From: Acidobacteriota bacterium
GTDB taxonomy: Bacteria; Acidobacteriota; UBA4820; DSQY01
Direction: 5' to 3'
DNA: 64,000 nucleotides
Assembly (NCBI GenBank): GCA_021787565.1
Contig: JAJYLT010000005.1
Span: 55,020 to 119,019, forward strand
Of the stretch, positions 1 through 11,319 are shown one piece after another. The translations under genes and the position numbers were made by a program. The stretch's first letter is position 1; each line of letters begins with the position of its first letter. The notes beneath the pieces were generated by a model. The model saw only the letters and a program-made list of their open reading frames with translations. It was not told where the DNA came from and ran no database searches.

Positions 1-10
1 CCCTTTCAGT

Positions 11-1357
11 ATGGCGAAGGTCCTGATCGTCGATGACGAGGCGGCCATTCGGGAAACCCTCCGGGGCGTCCTTGAGCGGCAGGGCTACGCCGTCGTGGAG
101 GCGGCCAGCGCGCGGGCGGGCATCGCGGCGCTGGATGCGGAGGCGCCGGTGGACGTGGCCCTGGTGGACCTGCGGCTTCCCGACCTCGACGGCACGGCGG
201 TCCTGGATGCCTCTCTCGAACGGGGGCTCACCACGCCCGTGATCATGATCTCGGGCCACGGCTCCATCCCGGCCGCCGTGGACGCCGTGCGGAGGGGAGC
301 CTACGACTTTCTCGAAAAGCCTCTGGACCGCGAACGGCTCCTCATCGTGCTGCGCAACGCCACGCGCCAGTCGGCCCTGGAGCGCCGGGCCTCGGAGGAG
401 AGCGAGTCGGGGTTCCTGACCGCCTCCCCCCTGATGAAGGCCGTCCTCTCGGAGGCACAGCGGGCCGCGCCGTCCTACGCACCCATCCTCATCACCGGCG
501 AGACGGGATCGGGCAAGGAGGTGCTCGCGCGCTGGATCCACCGGCAGAGCCCATGGTCCACCGGACCCTTCGTGGCGCTCAACTGCGCCGCCCTGCCCGA
601 GAACCTCGCCGAATCGGAGCTCTTCGGCCACGCCCGTGGGGCCTTCACGGGCGCGGAGACGACGCGGAAGGGCAAGTTCCTCACCGCCGACGGGGGCACC
701 CTCTTCCTGGATGAAATCGGCGACCTCCCCCTCCCGGTGCAGGCCAAGCTGTTGCGGGTGCTGGAGGAGGGCGTCGTGGAGCCGGTGGGCTCGGACCGGC
801 CCGTCAAGGTGCGGGTCCGGGTCTTGGCGGCCACGCACCGGGATCTCAAGGCCAAGGCCAGGGAGGGAAGCTTCCGGGAGGACCTCCTCTTCCGCGTGTC
901 GGGATTTCCCCTGCACGTCCCGCCGCTGAGGGAGCGGCCGGAGGACATCCAGCTCCTGACCCGCCGCTTTCTGGCCGAGGCGCGAGTCCGGCAGGCGTGG
1001 CCCAACGGCGAACCCACGCCGGCCTTCCTCCGGGTGGTGGCCCGCCACGCCTGGCCGGGCAACGTCCGGGAGCTCCGGTGGGCCGTGGAAAGGGCCGTGC
1101 TGTTGGCCGGTCCCGCCATGCCGGGCCCGGAGCACCTTCCGCCCGAAGTGCGGTTCGGCCAGGGCGAGGCGCCCTCCGGATCCCTCGTGGAGGCGCGGCA
1201 GTTTGCGGAGGCCCAGGCCATCCGCCAGGCCCTGGAACAGGCCCGGGGCAACGTCGCCGCCGCGGCCCGGCTCCTCACCCTCAGCCGCTCCCGCCTCTAC
1301 GAGCGCCTGGGCGAGCTGGCGATCGACCCCGCTCCCTACCGCCGGCGCAAAGGGTGA
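11..1357 (+). CDS. NtrC-family sigma-54-dependent response regulator
   Basis: N-terminal receiver (VLIVDDE, DLRLPDLDG, KP), AAA+ with GETGSGKE and intact GAFTGA, C-terminal Fis-type HTH. Confidence 0.93.
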   Translation: MAKVLIVDDEAAIRETLRGVLERQGYAVVEAASARAGIAALDAEAPVDVALVDLRLPDLDGTAVLDASLERGLTTPVIMISGHGSIPAAVDAVRRGAYDFLEKPLDRERLLIVLRNATRQSALERRASEESESGFLTASPLMKAVLSEAQRAAPSYAPILITGETGSGKEVLARWIHRQSPWSTGPFVALNCAALPENLAESELFGHARGAFTGAETTRKGKFLTADGGTLFLDEIGDLPLPVQAKLLRVLEEGVVEPVGSDRPVKVRVRVLAATHRDLKAKAREGSFREDLLFRVSGFPLHVPPLRERPEDIQLLTRRFLAEARVRQAWPNGEPTPAFLRVVARHAWPGNVRELRWAVERAVLLAGPAMPGPEHLPPEVRFGQGEAPSGSLVEARQFAEAQAIRQALEQARGNVAAAARLLTLSRSRLYERLGELAIDPAPYRRRKG

Positions 1358-1783
1358 CGGGAAATTCGGAAAGAAGGGATCACCACAGAGAGAGGCGCAG
1401 AGGGGTTGGAATTGGGAAAAATTCACCACAAAGACACCAAAACACGAAGGGATTAGGTGAAAGTGCGAAGGCGGAAAAATAAGATTCACCGCAGAGACGC
1501 CGAGGACGCGGAGGAATTTTCGGATTTGGGATTGGGGATTTGGGATTTGAAAACCAAGGCCTCGGCCCCTCCACCCTCCTTCCCATTGTGGGAGCCGTCG
1601 CCTGACGGCGACGGGATCGCGATCAGGCGATCGCTCCCACATCTATCATCCATCATCCATCCGGCGGGATTTGGGATTTGGGAAAAGACCCTTCCTCGGC
1701 CCCTCCACCCTCCACCCTCCCCTGCGTCTAGCGCCTCTCCTCACTTCCCACTGTCCCAAGCCCCCGTGCTATCCTAAGGTCCC

Positions 1784-2590
1784 ATGGATGCGACCCTGGC
1801 CACCGGCGTGAAGCTCGAGAAGATGCTCCTGAACCGCGCGGGCAGGGCCATCGCGGATTTCGACCTCATCCGAGAGGGAGACCGCGTGGCCGTGGCCCTC
1901 TCGGGCGGGAAGGACTCCTTCAGCCTGCTCAGGCTCCTCTTCCTGCTCCAGCGCCGCTCTCCGGTCTCCTTCGAGATGACGGGACTCACCATCCACAACG
2001 GCTCCGACCTGTTTCAGGCGGACCTCCTGGAGGAGTACTGCCACCGCGAGGGCATCCCCCTTCACGTGGAGAGGACCTCCCTCGCGGCCGTCGTAGAGGA
2101 GAAGCGGCGGCCCGGTTCCCCCTACTGCTCCCTCTGCTCGCGCCTCAGGCGGGGAGCCCTCTACGGCGCGGCGCGGGCCCTGGGCTGCAACAAGCTCGCC
2201 CTGGGGCACCACTTGGACGATGCCGCCGAGACGCTCCTCATGAACCTCTTCTTCGAGGGGAGCCTGAAGGCGATGCCCCCCAAGCTGCTCGCGGAGAACG
2301 GCAGGATCACGCTGATCCGTCCGCTGTTGTACGCCCCCGAGGCCCTGCTCGCCGACTACGCGCGTGAGCAGGGATTCCCCGTCATCGACTGCGGATGCTG
2401 GCTCTGCGGGGAGCAGGAGCAGGAGAGGGCGCGGATGAAGGTCCTCATCGCCCAGGTGTCCGGGCGCTACCCGAAAGTTCGAAGCTCCATCCTGTCGGCC
2501 CTTACGAGGCTGGAGCCCCGCTTTCTCATGGACCGTCGCCGGCATGATTTCGAGGAGGAGGAGGCCCCCCGTGGAACCCCTGAAGGCTGA
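1784..2590 (+). CDS. ttcA: TtcA-like tRNA 2-thiocytidine biosynthesis PP-loop ATPase
   Basis: SGGKDS PP-loop, CSLCSRLRRG and CGCWLCG cysteine motifs, GHHLDDAAET. Confidence 0.8.
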   Translation: MDATLATGVKLEKMLLNRAGRAIADFDLIREGDRVAVALSGGKDSFSLLRLLFLLQRRSPVSFEMTGLTIHNGSDLFQADLLEEYCHREGIPLHVERTSLAAVVEEKRRPGSPYCSLCSRLRRGALYGAARALGCNKLALGHHLDDAAETLLMNLFFEGSLKAMPPKLLAENGRITLIRPLLYAPEALLADYAREQGFPVIDCGCWLCGEQEQERARMKVLIAQVSGRYPKVRSSILSALTRLEPRFLMDRRRHDFEEEEAPRGTPEG

Positions 2591-3074
2591 AGACCTGCGG
2601 GAGCTCGCGCGGCGCATCAGCCAGTACCGGCTCTTCTTCTCGATTTACGTCGCCTCGGCGGCCCTCTACGCGGCCAGCGCGGCGGCCCTGACCGCGCAGA
2701 CCACGCCCTCCCCCTACCCGCTCGCCGACGGCTCCCTCGCGTTCGGCCTCTTCGCCCTGCTCGTCGTCTTCCTCGGCCGCTGGGCCGCCTTCCGCCCCTC
2801 GGCCCTGCGCCGCCTCCAGTTGAACTCGATGCAGAAGATGGTCCGCTACACCTTTTTCACCTGGATCTTCCTGCTGGCGATGGGCGAGAGCCTGGGCATG
2901 ACGGCGGTCACGGCCGCGTCCCTGGGCTCTGGCTCGACCTGGAAGATGCTCCTGCTGTGCCTCTGGCAGGTGCTGGCCGGACTGGTGCTCACGCCGGAGC
3001 GGGCGCACTGGGACCGCGTGCTCTCTCTCTGGCAGCAAACCTTTTCCCCCCCGACCGATAGGAGGATCGCATGA
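2544..3074 (+). CDS. hypothetical membrane protein
   Basis: ORF with several hydrophobic segments, overlaps the ttcA-like 3' end; start uncertain. Confidence 0.6.
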   Translation: MISRRRRPPVEPLKAEDLRELARRISQYRLFFSIYVASAALYAASAAALTAQTTPSPYPLADGSLAFGLFALLVVFLGRWAAFRPSALRRLQLNSMQKMVRYTFFTWIFLLAMGESLGMTAVTAASLGSGSTWKMLLLCLWQVLAGLVLTPERAHWDRVLSLWQQTFSPPTDRRIA

Positions 3075-3517
3075 GCCGTTCCCTGCTGCGCACCGCCCTC
3101 GTCGCCGCGGCGCTGTGCCTCTCGCTTCCCTTCAGCGCCGAGTTCTCGTGCAACCGCTACGACTTCGCGCTGAACCGGTTCATCCGCCTGGACACGAAGG
3201 CGGGGGACCTGGCGATCCAGGACGTTCAGTTCCAGTTCCCCTCGTACATCGGCCCCAAGAAGCTCGACATCGAGGGCCGAAACGAGGCCACGGTGGACGT
3301 CAAGAATTACGGCACCGTGCCCCTCAGGGTTCACGTGGCCATCGCCCTCTTCGACGCCAGCGGCAACCTGGTGGGGTGCGGCACGACGGGGAGCAAGCTC
3401 GGGTACACGCGGGCCGGCGAGGGCGAATCCTTCTACGTCGCCTTCAACTACGTGCATTCCAAGCTGATGAGCGCGAAGTACTTCTACCTGACCGTGGAGA
3501 CCGAACCCGCCAAGTAG
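3071..3517 (+). CDS. hypothetical secreted protein
   Basis: Signal-peptide-like N-terminus, ATGA overlap with the upstream ORF. Confidence 0.6.
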   Translation: MSRSLLRTALVAAALCLSLPFSAEFSCNRYDFALNRFIRLDTKAGDLAIQDVQFQFPSYIGPKKLDIEGRNEATVDVKNYGTVPLRVHVAIALFDASGNLVGCGTTGSKLGYTRAGEGESFYVAFNYVHSKLMSAKYFYLTVETEPAK

Positions 3518-3567
3518 CGGAGAGAGAGAAGTCGGAAAAGAAAAATCCACCACTCAGCTCGGCCCGG

Positions 3568-4368
3568 TCACCGCTTCACGCCGCAGAGGGTCTGCGCCCC
3601 GTCCCGCGCCACGCGCAGGTGGACTCCCTCCTCGCGGAACTGAGGCAGGAAGCGGATCTCCACCCCCTCCTCCCTCACCACCCTGTTCAGGTGGAAGTGA
3701 CCCAGCACGGCCGATTTCACCCCTTCGGCCTTGAGGCGGCGGGCCCAGACCGAGAGCTCCTGCCTCGGGAAATAGGTCTTGTAGGTCGCGTTGGTGCCCG
3801 CCAGCCGGCCTTCCAAGTGACGGGCCAGCCGGAGCTGCCGTTCGGCCGGCAGGAGTTGGAAGAGCCTCCTCACGGATCGCGCCCTGGAAAACTCCCTCCA
3901 TCGGAGGTAGTTGGCATCCGAGGTGTTGATCAGGTCGCCGTGTTCGAAGCGGATGCGGGCGGGCCCATCCGTCACGAGGTCCCAGTGGTCGCACACCCGG
4001 ATGGGGCTCCACCGGGCCAGCTCCTTCATGAAGTAGTCGCGGTTCCCCGCCAGGTAGATGACCTTGCGCCCGTTCCCGGCGAGGCGCGAGAGGGCCGCGA
4101 GGACGGTTTCCTGTTCCGGGGTTTGGGCTCCGGGGAGGCCGATCCAGACCTGGAAGAGATCGCCGAGAAGGACCAGGTGGGGAGCGTCGGCCCTCTCGAA
4201 ATCCTGAAGCCAGGCGAGGAATACGGAAAGGACGGGGTCGCCGATCGAAAGGTGGGGGTCCGCCGCGCACCAAGCCAGGTCGTCCACGCCGCTCCTCCGC
4301 CTCACGACGCACGGGCCGCGCCGACGGCCCCGCGTGGGGAGCCTATCACGCGGGTGGGGGCCGCACAA
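3568..4368 (-). CDS. LpxH-like metallophosphoesterase (UDP-2,3-diacylglucosamine hydrolase family)
   Basis: ADPHL, GDLFQVW, GNRDYF, EHGD, GHFH motifs; true start probably internal. Confidence 0.75.
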   Translation of the reverse strand: MCGPHPRDRLPTRGRRRGPCVVRRRSGVDDLAWCAADPHLSIGDPVLSVFLAWLQDFERADAPHLVLLGDLFQVWIGLPGAQTPEQETVLAALSRLAGNGRKVIYLAGNRDYFMKELARWSPIRVCDHWDLVTDGPARIRFEHGDLINTSDANYLRWREFSRARSVRRLFQLLPAERQLRLARHLEGRLAGTNATYKTYFPRQELSVWARRLKAEGVKSAVLGHFHLNRVVREEGVEIRFLPQFREEGVHLRVARDGAQTLCGVKR

Positions 4369-4564
4369 GGTTGCTTGCGGCCCGCCGGACGTTCATATTA
4401 TTCATCAGGCGATGGTAGCGCTGACAGGGTTGCGGCGCCGATCAGCGCGACCGGGGCTGGGGCAATAATGGCGCGATCATGTCGAGGGTGTTGGAGGGAC
4501 GGCCCCCCCTTGAGCCTCACGATGGGTGGCGCCGGATAAGTCATGGTCATCAAGGAGGAAGAAA

Positions 4565-4981
4565 ATGGATTTGACCCTTGCCAGCCAGGAGCGTTGCGAG
4601 GTGATGGATATCACCGCCAACGTCCAGCGGGCCTGCCGTCAGTGGGGCGGAAGCGGGGCGGTGCTGGTCTACTGCCCCCACACGACCGGCGGCGTGACCC
4701 TCAACGAGAAATTCGATCCGACGGTCCGCCAGGACCTCCTGCACTGGATGGAGCGGCTGGTCCCCGCGGGAGCGGTCTACGCCCACGCGGAAGGGAACGC
4801 CGACGCCCACATCAAGGCGAGCCTTACTGGAAGCCAGGTCCTGATCCCCGTGCGCCAGGGGAATCTGCTCCTGGGCCGTTGGCAGGGGCTTTTTTTCCTG
4901 GAATTCGACGGGCCAAGGCACCGCACGCTCTGGCTCAGCTTCCTGGCAACCGCGCCGCAAGAGGCGGCGAGCGGGAAGTAG
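4565..4981 (+). CDS. YjbQ/UPF0047 family protein
   Basis: CPHTTGGVTLNE, HAEGNADAHIKASLTG, GRWQGLFFLEFDGPR signature; ATG after GGAGGAAG. Confidence 0.9.
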   Translation: MDLTLASQERCEVMDITANVQRACRQWGGSGAVLVYCPHTTGGVTLNEKFDPTVRQDLLHWMERLVPAGAVYAHAEGNADAHIKASLTGSQVLIPVRQGNLLLGRWQGLFFLEFDGPRHRTLWLSFLATAPQEAASGK

Positions 4982-5200
4982 CGGCCGGTGGAAACCGGCC
5001 GTTCCCGGCCGCCCAGCGGGCGGCCGGCTGGATGATGATGGATGAGGGAACGATCGCCTGATCGCGGCCCAGTCGCCGTCAGGCGACGGTTCCCACGCGC
5101 GTGGTTGTGGGAGCGGTTGCCCAATCGCGGCGGGCCTTCGTTGTTTTTTTCAATTCGCCATTCGCAATTCGTCATTCGTCCCTCATCGGCCCCTTCGCCG

Positions 5201-5920
5201 TCAGTCGTTGACGGTCACGAAGCCCGTGACGCCGTCGGTCTGGATTCGGCGCTGGAGGGCCTCGGCGGCCTCCTCGCTGGACAGGTGGCCCACGCGGACC
5301 CGGTAGAAGTCCCGGAACCGGATCACGTACGCATCGCCGTAACGGTTGGCCATCAGGTCCCTGTAACGCAGCGCGTTCCGCTCGTTCTGGAAGGCTCCCA
5401 CCTGGACGGTGAAGGAGGCGTCGAGCAGGGAGGCGCTGCTGCCGGGACCGCCCACGAGGGTCTCGCCGGTCGTGGGGGCGGACTTGGGCCGCTCGGTGGC
5501 GCGGTCCAACACCTGGATGCGAACGTGGGCCAGCCCCTCGTTGGCAAATCCCAGGGCCTTGGCCGCGCCGTAGGAGCAGTCCAGCCCCCGGCCCTTCACG
5601 AAAGGGCCTCTGTCGTTGATCGTGAGCACGGCCTGGCGGCCGTTGTCCAGATTGGTGACCCTCACGATGGTCCCCAGCGGCAGGGTGCGATGCGCCGCGG
5701 TGAGGCCGTACATGTTGAAGATCTCGCCGCTGGCCGTGGGCTTGCCGTTGAAGTCCTTCCCGTACCAGGAGGAGACCACCTCCTGCTCCCGGTCCCGGGC
5801 GGAGAGGTGGGGGACGCCGGCCCGGCGCCGGTGGTGGACGCAGCCGCTCAGGAACACCAGCGCCACGAGCCCAAACCCTGCCAGCAACCGCCTGCGGCCC
5901 CTCTTGCCGTCAGCGCTCAT
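5201..5920 (-). CDS. rlpA: RlpA-like septal ring lytic transglycosylase with SPOR domain
   Basis: SSWYGKDFNGKPTASGE, NDRGPFVKGR, C-terminal SPOR-like VQVGAFQNERNA. Confidence 0.9.
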   Translation of the reverse strand: MSADGKRGRRRLLAGFGLVALVFLSGCVHHRRRAGVPHLSARDREQEVVSSWYGKDFNGKPTASGEIFNMYGLTAAHRTLPLGTIVRVTNLDNGRQAVLTINDRGPFVKGRGLDCSYGAAKALGFANEGLAHVRIQVLDRATERPKSAPTTGETLVGGPGSSASLLDASFTVQVGAFQNERNALRYRDLMANRYGDAYVIRFRDFYRVRVGHLSSEEAAEALQRRIQTDGVTGFVTVND

Positions 5921-6158
5921 CGGGAAACGCCCTCCGCAGGGCGGAGCCCCGCCGGATGAACCAGAGGAACAGCAGAAAGGCCATGAGGCCGAGCAGGCCC
6001 CCGAGGGCGATGATCAGCAGCGCCCTGACCGCCGTTTCGCGCTGCCCCTCCGCCCCGCCGAACCAGGACCTCAGGGCCTCCAGGGCTGGGAAGCCCTCGA
6101 AAAGCATGTAGAGGGAGGACAGGAGGGCCTTGAGAATCCGGACCAGCCAGTCGAGCAC
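5910..6158 (-). CDS. small hypothetical membrane protein
   Basis: Short ORF with one strong TM segment, overlaps rlpA start. Confidence 0.45.
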   Translation of the reverse strand: MLDWLVRILKALLSSLYMLFEGFPALEALRSWFGGAEGQRETAVRALLIIALGGLLGLMAFLLFLWFIRRGSALRRAFPDER

Positions 6159-6224
6159 CCTCGTCCTCCCGCCCTGACACCCGAGACCCTGCCCCGAACG
6201 GAGGAGCGGTCCTCCCGTCAGGGC

Positions 6225-6980
6225 TCAGGGCTTGAAAGGGTTCTGCAGGTCCATGAGCTGTCGCTGCACCTTCACCCCCGGCGGGATATCCACCTTGAAG
6301 GCATCGGGAGGCAGCGCCGGGTTCAGATCCCAGTCCGAAAAGTCGAAGCGGATGCGGTCTCCCCCCGACTCCACCACGTCGAACCCCCTCAGGGTGCCCG
6401 TGCGGGCGTCCACGTCGAAGTGCAGGGCGGCGATTTTCCGCTTCAGCCTGAACTTGCGGGGAACGAGGATCAGGTGGACGATATCGCCCTCCTGGCCCGA
6501 CCAGATCACCGTGAAGGACTCCTTCAGCTCGGCCAGCGGCTGTCCGACGCCCAGGTAGTGGATGATCTTACTCTGGTGTCCCCGGATGTTCTGGACGATG
6601 ACCCGCCTCTGGCCTGGCTCATAGACCAGGAGGCTCCCATCCTTGATGAGGAAGTAGAGGGGCGAAGGGGAGGTGTACCGGTAGAGGGCCGTGTCGGGCT
6701 TCTTCAGCGTCAGCTCGCCCTTGAGCACCTGGGGCTTGGCGAGCATCTGGAAGTTGTTGGTCTGCACGAATTTCACGCGCAGGGTCTGGATCCCCTTCTG
6801 GAGCGCGTCCATCTTCTGCAAAAGGGCCACCAACCGAGGATCGTCCGGCTTCGGAGGTTCCTTGGCCCGCGTGGATAAGAGCGGGAGCGCCAGAAGGAAG
6901 AGGACGACGAAGAGTGGGAGGAGGAGGGCCCTCCCGCCCGGCCCGCCAGCGAAGAGGTTGGAGCGCCGTTCCCTAACCAT
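6225..6980 (-). CDS. LolA-like outer-membrane lipoprotein carrier
   Basis: [11 protein letters not shown]...[42 protein letters not shown]. Confidence 0.8.
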   Translation of the reverse strand: MVRERRSNLFAGGPGGRALLLPLFVVLFLLALPLLSTRAKEPPKPDDPRLVALLQKMDALQKGIQTLRVKFVQTNNFQMLAKPQVLKGELTLKKPDTALYRYTSPSPLYFLIKDGSLLVYEPGQRRVIVQNIRGHQSKIIHYLGVGQPLAELKESFTVIWSGQEGDIVHLILVPRKFRLKRKIAALHFDVDARTGTLRGFDVVESGGDRIRFDFSDWDLNPALPPDAFKVDIPPGVKVQRQLMDLQNPFKP

Positions 6981-8532
6981 GCCGGAAGTGCCTCGTGCCC
7001 GTGAAGACCATGGCCAGCTTGAGCCTGTCGGCGGCCTCGATGACCTCCGGATCCCGGATGCTTCCGCCAGGCTGGATCACGGCCGTGACGCCGGCTTCGG
7101 CCAGCTCCTCGACGCCATCCGGAAAGGGGAAGAAGGCGTCGGAGGCGGCCGAGCAGCCCCTCGTGTCGCGGTAGGCCTTCATCCGGGCGATCTTCACCGA
7201 ATCCACCCGGCTCATCTGGCCGGCGCCCACGCCCACGGTCCCCTCCGCGTCTCCGATGACGATGGCGTTGCTCTTCACGTGCTTGCAGACCTTCCAGGCC
7301 AGATCCAGGGCGGTGGTTTCAGATTCCGTGGGAGCCCGCTTCGTGACCACCTTGCGCTCCTCGGGCAGGCCCGGCAGGTCCTGGGTCTGCACCAGCAGCC
7401 CGCCCGCGACGCGCTTGAAGTCCCAACCCGGAAAGGGGTCCTGGTCCTTCAGCTCGATGACGCGGAGGTTCTTTTTCCGAGAGAGCACCTCCAGGGCCTT
7501 GCGCTCAAAGGAGGGGGCCACCACGATCTCCAGGAAGATCTCCGACAGGGCGAGGGCCGCCTCTCCGTCGCAGGGGACGTTGAAGGCGACGATGCCGCCG
7601 AAGGCCGAGAGGGAATCGGTCTGGAGGGCCCGGCGGAAGGCCGCCAGGGGCGTGGCCCCGAGGGCGGCCCCGCAGGGGTTGGTGTGCTTGATGACGGCGC
7701 AGGAGGGGCGCGGCAGCTCGCAGGCCAGGGCCCACGCCCCGTGCAGGTCCAGGAGGTTGTTGAAGGAGAGCTCCTTCCCCTGGTACTGCTTCAGGGCCCC
7801 GAGGAAGCGGTCCCCCTCGCGGTAGAAGGCCGCCTCCTGCTGCGGGTTCTCGCCGTAGCGGAGGCTCTGGGCCTTGTGCACGAAGAGGGGCAGGAAATCG
7901 GGGAAGGTCCCCCCATTGCGGACCAGCTCTCCCCCCTCCATGCGGATCGTGGAGAGGTGCCGGGCGATGGCCCCGTCGTACTGCGCCGTCCGCTGGAAGG
8001 CCTTGGCGGAGAGCCTCAGCCTCGTCTCGGCGGTGACGCCCCCCTCGCGCTCGATCTCTTCCATGAGGGGGCCGTAGTCCGACGGGTCCACGACGACGGC
8101 CACGGATTCGAAGTTCTTCGCCGCCGAGCGAACCATGGAGGGGCCGCCGATGTCGATGTTTTCGATGGCCTCGGCGATGCTCGCCCCGGGAGAGGCCACC
8201 ACCCTCTCGAAGGGGTAGAGGTTGACGACCACGAGGTCGATGGGCGCCCCGCCCAGCCGCTCCAGGTCCTTCAGGTGCTCCTCCGTCCGCCTCGCCAGGA
8301 TGCCGCCGTGCACGCGGGGATGCAGGGTCTTGACCCGCCCTTCCATGACCTCCGGGGAGCCCGTATAGGAGGCCACGTCCGTCACGGGCAGACCGGCCTC
8401 CCTCAGGAGCTTGGCCGTCCCGCCGGTGGAGAGCACCTCCACCCCACGCCCGGTGAGGAAGCGGACGAACCCTTCCAGGTTCTCCTTGCGCGAAACCGAA
8501 ATCAGAGCCCTCTGGATGGCCACCGTCTTCAT
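6973..8532 (-). CDS. purH: bifunctional AICAR formyltransferase / IMP cyclohydrolase
   Basis: Full-length Pur[34 protein letters not shown]...KHTNPCGAA...[16 protein letters not shown]. Confidence 0.96.
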   Translation of the reverse strand: MKTVAIQRALISVSRKENLEGFVRFLTGRGVEVLSTGGTAKLLREAGLPVTDVASYTGSPEVMEGRVKTLHPRVHGGILARRTEEHLKDLERLGGAPIDLVVVNLYPFERVVASPGASIAEAIENIDIGGPSMVRSAAKNFESVAVVVDPSDYGPLMEEIEREGGVTAETRLRLSAKAFQRTAQYDGAIARHLSTIRMEGGELVRNGGTFPDFLPLFVHKAQSLRYGENPQQEAAFYREGDRFLGALKQYQGKELSFNNLLDLHGAWALACELPRPSCAVIKHTNPCGAALGATPLAAFRRALQTDSLSAFGGIVAFNVPCDGEAALALSEIFLEIVVAPSFERKALEVLSRKKNLRVIELKDQDPFPGWDFKRVAGGLLVQTQDLPGLPEERKVVTKRAPTESETTALDLAWKVCKHVKSNAIVIGDAEGTVGVGAGQMSRVDSVKIARMKAYRDTRGCSAASDAFFPFPDGVEELAEAGVTAVIQPGGSIRDPEVIEAADRLKLAMVFTGTRHFRHG

Positions 8533-8601
8533 CGTTCTTCTCCGCTCTCAGGGGCCGGGGACGGGCGCCGCCGGCGTTCCCGGCGTGGTGAAAGCCGCTC
8601 C

Positions 8602-9450
8602 TCAGGAGGCGCGCTTCTCCCCGGGATGATAGAAGGGGGTCGCCGCCACGTCGCCCCCCATGGACTTCCACATATAAAACCAGCTCTTGGCCGCGTCGGA
8701 AGCGGCGTGCGAGAGGACCACCTCGGCCACGCCGAAGGCGTTGGAACGGTCATCGAAGGTATCCGAGGAGACCCGCTTGCCGTGCGGGAAATAGCAGAAG
8801 AGCACCGCCTTCTCATAGCGCGGCATGCTCTCCAGCCTTTGGATCAGGTAGGACCGGAGGTCGCCCTTCAGAGGCGGGCTGTCGTACCCGTCGAAGGCGA
8901 CCACCATGAGGGGCAGCTTGCGCTCCATGTAGGCGAGGTAGTCCGCCCGCACTTGCGCGGCCCTCGGATCCTGACCCGCCCTGAGAGGATCGTTGAGCAG
9001 GTAAATGAGCCCGGCGGTCATCCCCATGTGGTAGGCCACCTGCTGGAACGGTTCCGTCGTCTGAAGAAGGGTGGGGACGAGGTCGAATTCCCGCACCGCC
9101 GCATCGAGGACGTCCACCGTGGGCTTGGGAGCATAGCCCGTCAGGGCGTCGGACACGCCGCGGTCCAGGTCGGTCCGATAGGCCAGCAGGGCATTTCGGA
9201 GCGCCACCGGCGCCAGCCGCAGGGTCAGGTCCGTCATCCGCTTCGTGGTGGCGGGGCCGTAGGTCGCGGCGCTTTGGGCCGCGGCGGGGCTTTGTGCGGT
9301 GGCGGCGGAAAGAGAAAGCGCCGGTACGGACAACAGCAGCCCGGCGAGGAAGGGGAAGAGACAGGGAAACAGGAAAACAGAGAAACAGGGAAAGAACCGG
9401 GGGACCGGGGGGCTGGGGAACCGAGGGGTCGCTCTCATGGGTTGCTTCAT
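8602..9450 (-). CDS. hypothetical secreted protein
   Basis: 282-aa C-terminal part of a longer ORF; ATG at 9450 gives MKQPMRATPRF... with hydrophobic signal-like segment. Confidence 0.65.
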   Translation of the reverse strand: MKQPMRATPRFPSPPVPRFFPCFSVFLFPCLFPFLAGLLLSVPALSLSAATAQSPAAAQSAATYGPATTKRMTDLTLRLAPVALRNALLAYRTDLDRGVSDALTGYAPKPTVDVLDAAVREFDLVPTLLQTTEPFQQVAYHMGMTAGLIYLLNDPLRAGQDPRAAQVRADYLAYMERKLPLMVVAFDGYDSPPLKGDLRSYLIQRLESMPRYEKAVLFCYFPHGKRVSSDTFDDRSNAFGVAEVVLSHAASDAAKSWFYMWKSMGGDVAATPFYHPGEKRAS

Positions 9451-9509
9451 GGTCTCATCTCCGGCGCGGCTGCCCCGTCTCTCCTCCCTGTCTCGCTGTC
9501 TCTCTGTCT

Positions 9510-10928
<1,419 letters not shown>

Positions 10929-11136
10929 GGTCGTACCTCCTCTGGTGGAAGCGGGCGAAGCGCTGGTCCTGTCCGGAGCTACCCCCTGGGATCCCCATGA
11001 AAAGGGGCTTCGCCTTTGCCCGGCAAGGCTTGCATGGGTTCCGCACCCGCGTCAGCCTCGTAGTATAGCCGTGCGCCGGGAGGAGGGTCAACTTGGTGAG
11101 GGATCCCCAATTCCGCAATAGCGGCTCAACGCCTGC

Positions 11137-11228
11137 GTAGGAGCGGCGCCTCGCCGCGATCCGGGGGAACCCGCTGAGACGATGCGGTGCCCGCGTACGG
11201 CCCATCGCGCCGGGGGCGGCGCTCCTAC
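11137..11228. repeat. REP-like palindromic element with GTAGGAGC...GCTCCTAC ends
   Basis: GTAGGAGCGGCGCC at 11137 and inverted GGCGGCGCTCCTAC ending 11228. Confidence 0.7.
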
Positions 11229-11319
11229 GCGCCAAATTCCATCGCGGGTCTTGGGTCCCTTGCCTCTATTGCCAGGGCTTCCCCACCTATCCTATGATGA
11301 GTCCAAATTGGAGGCAGGG

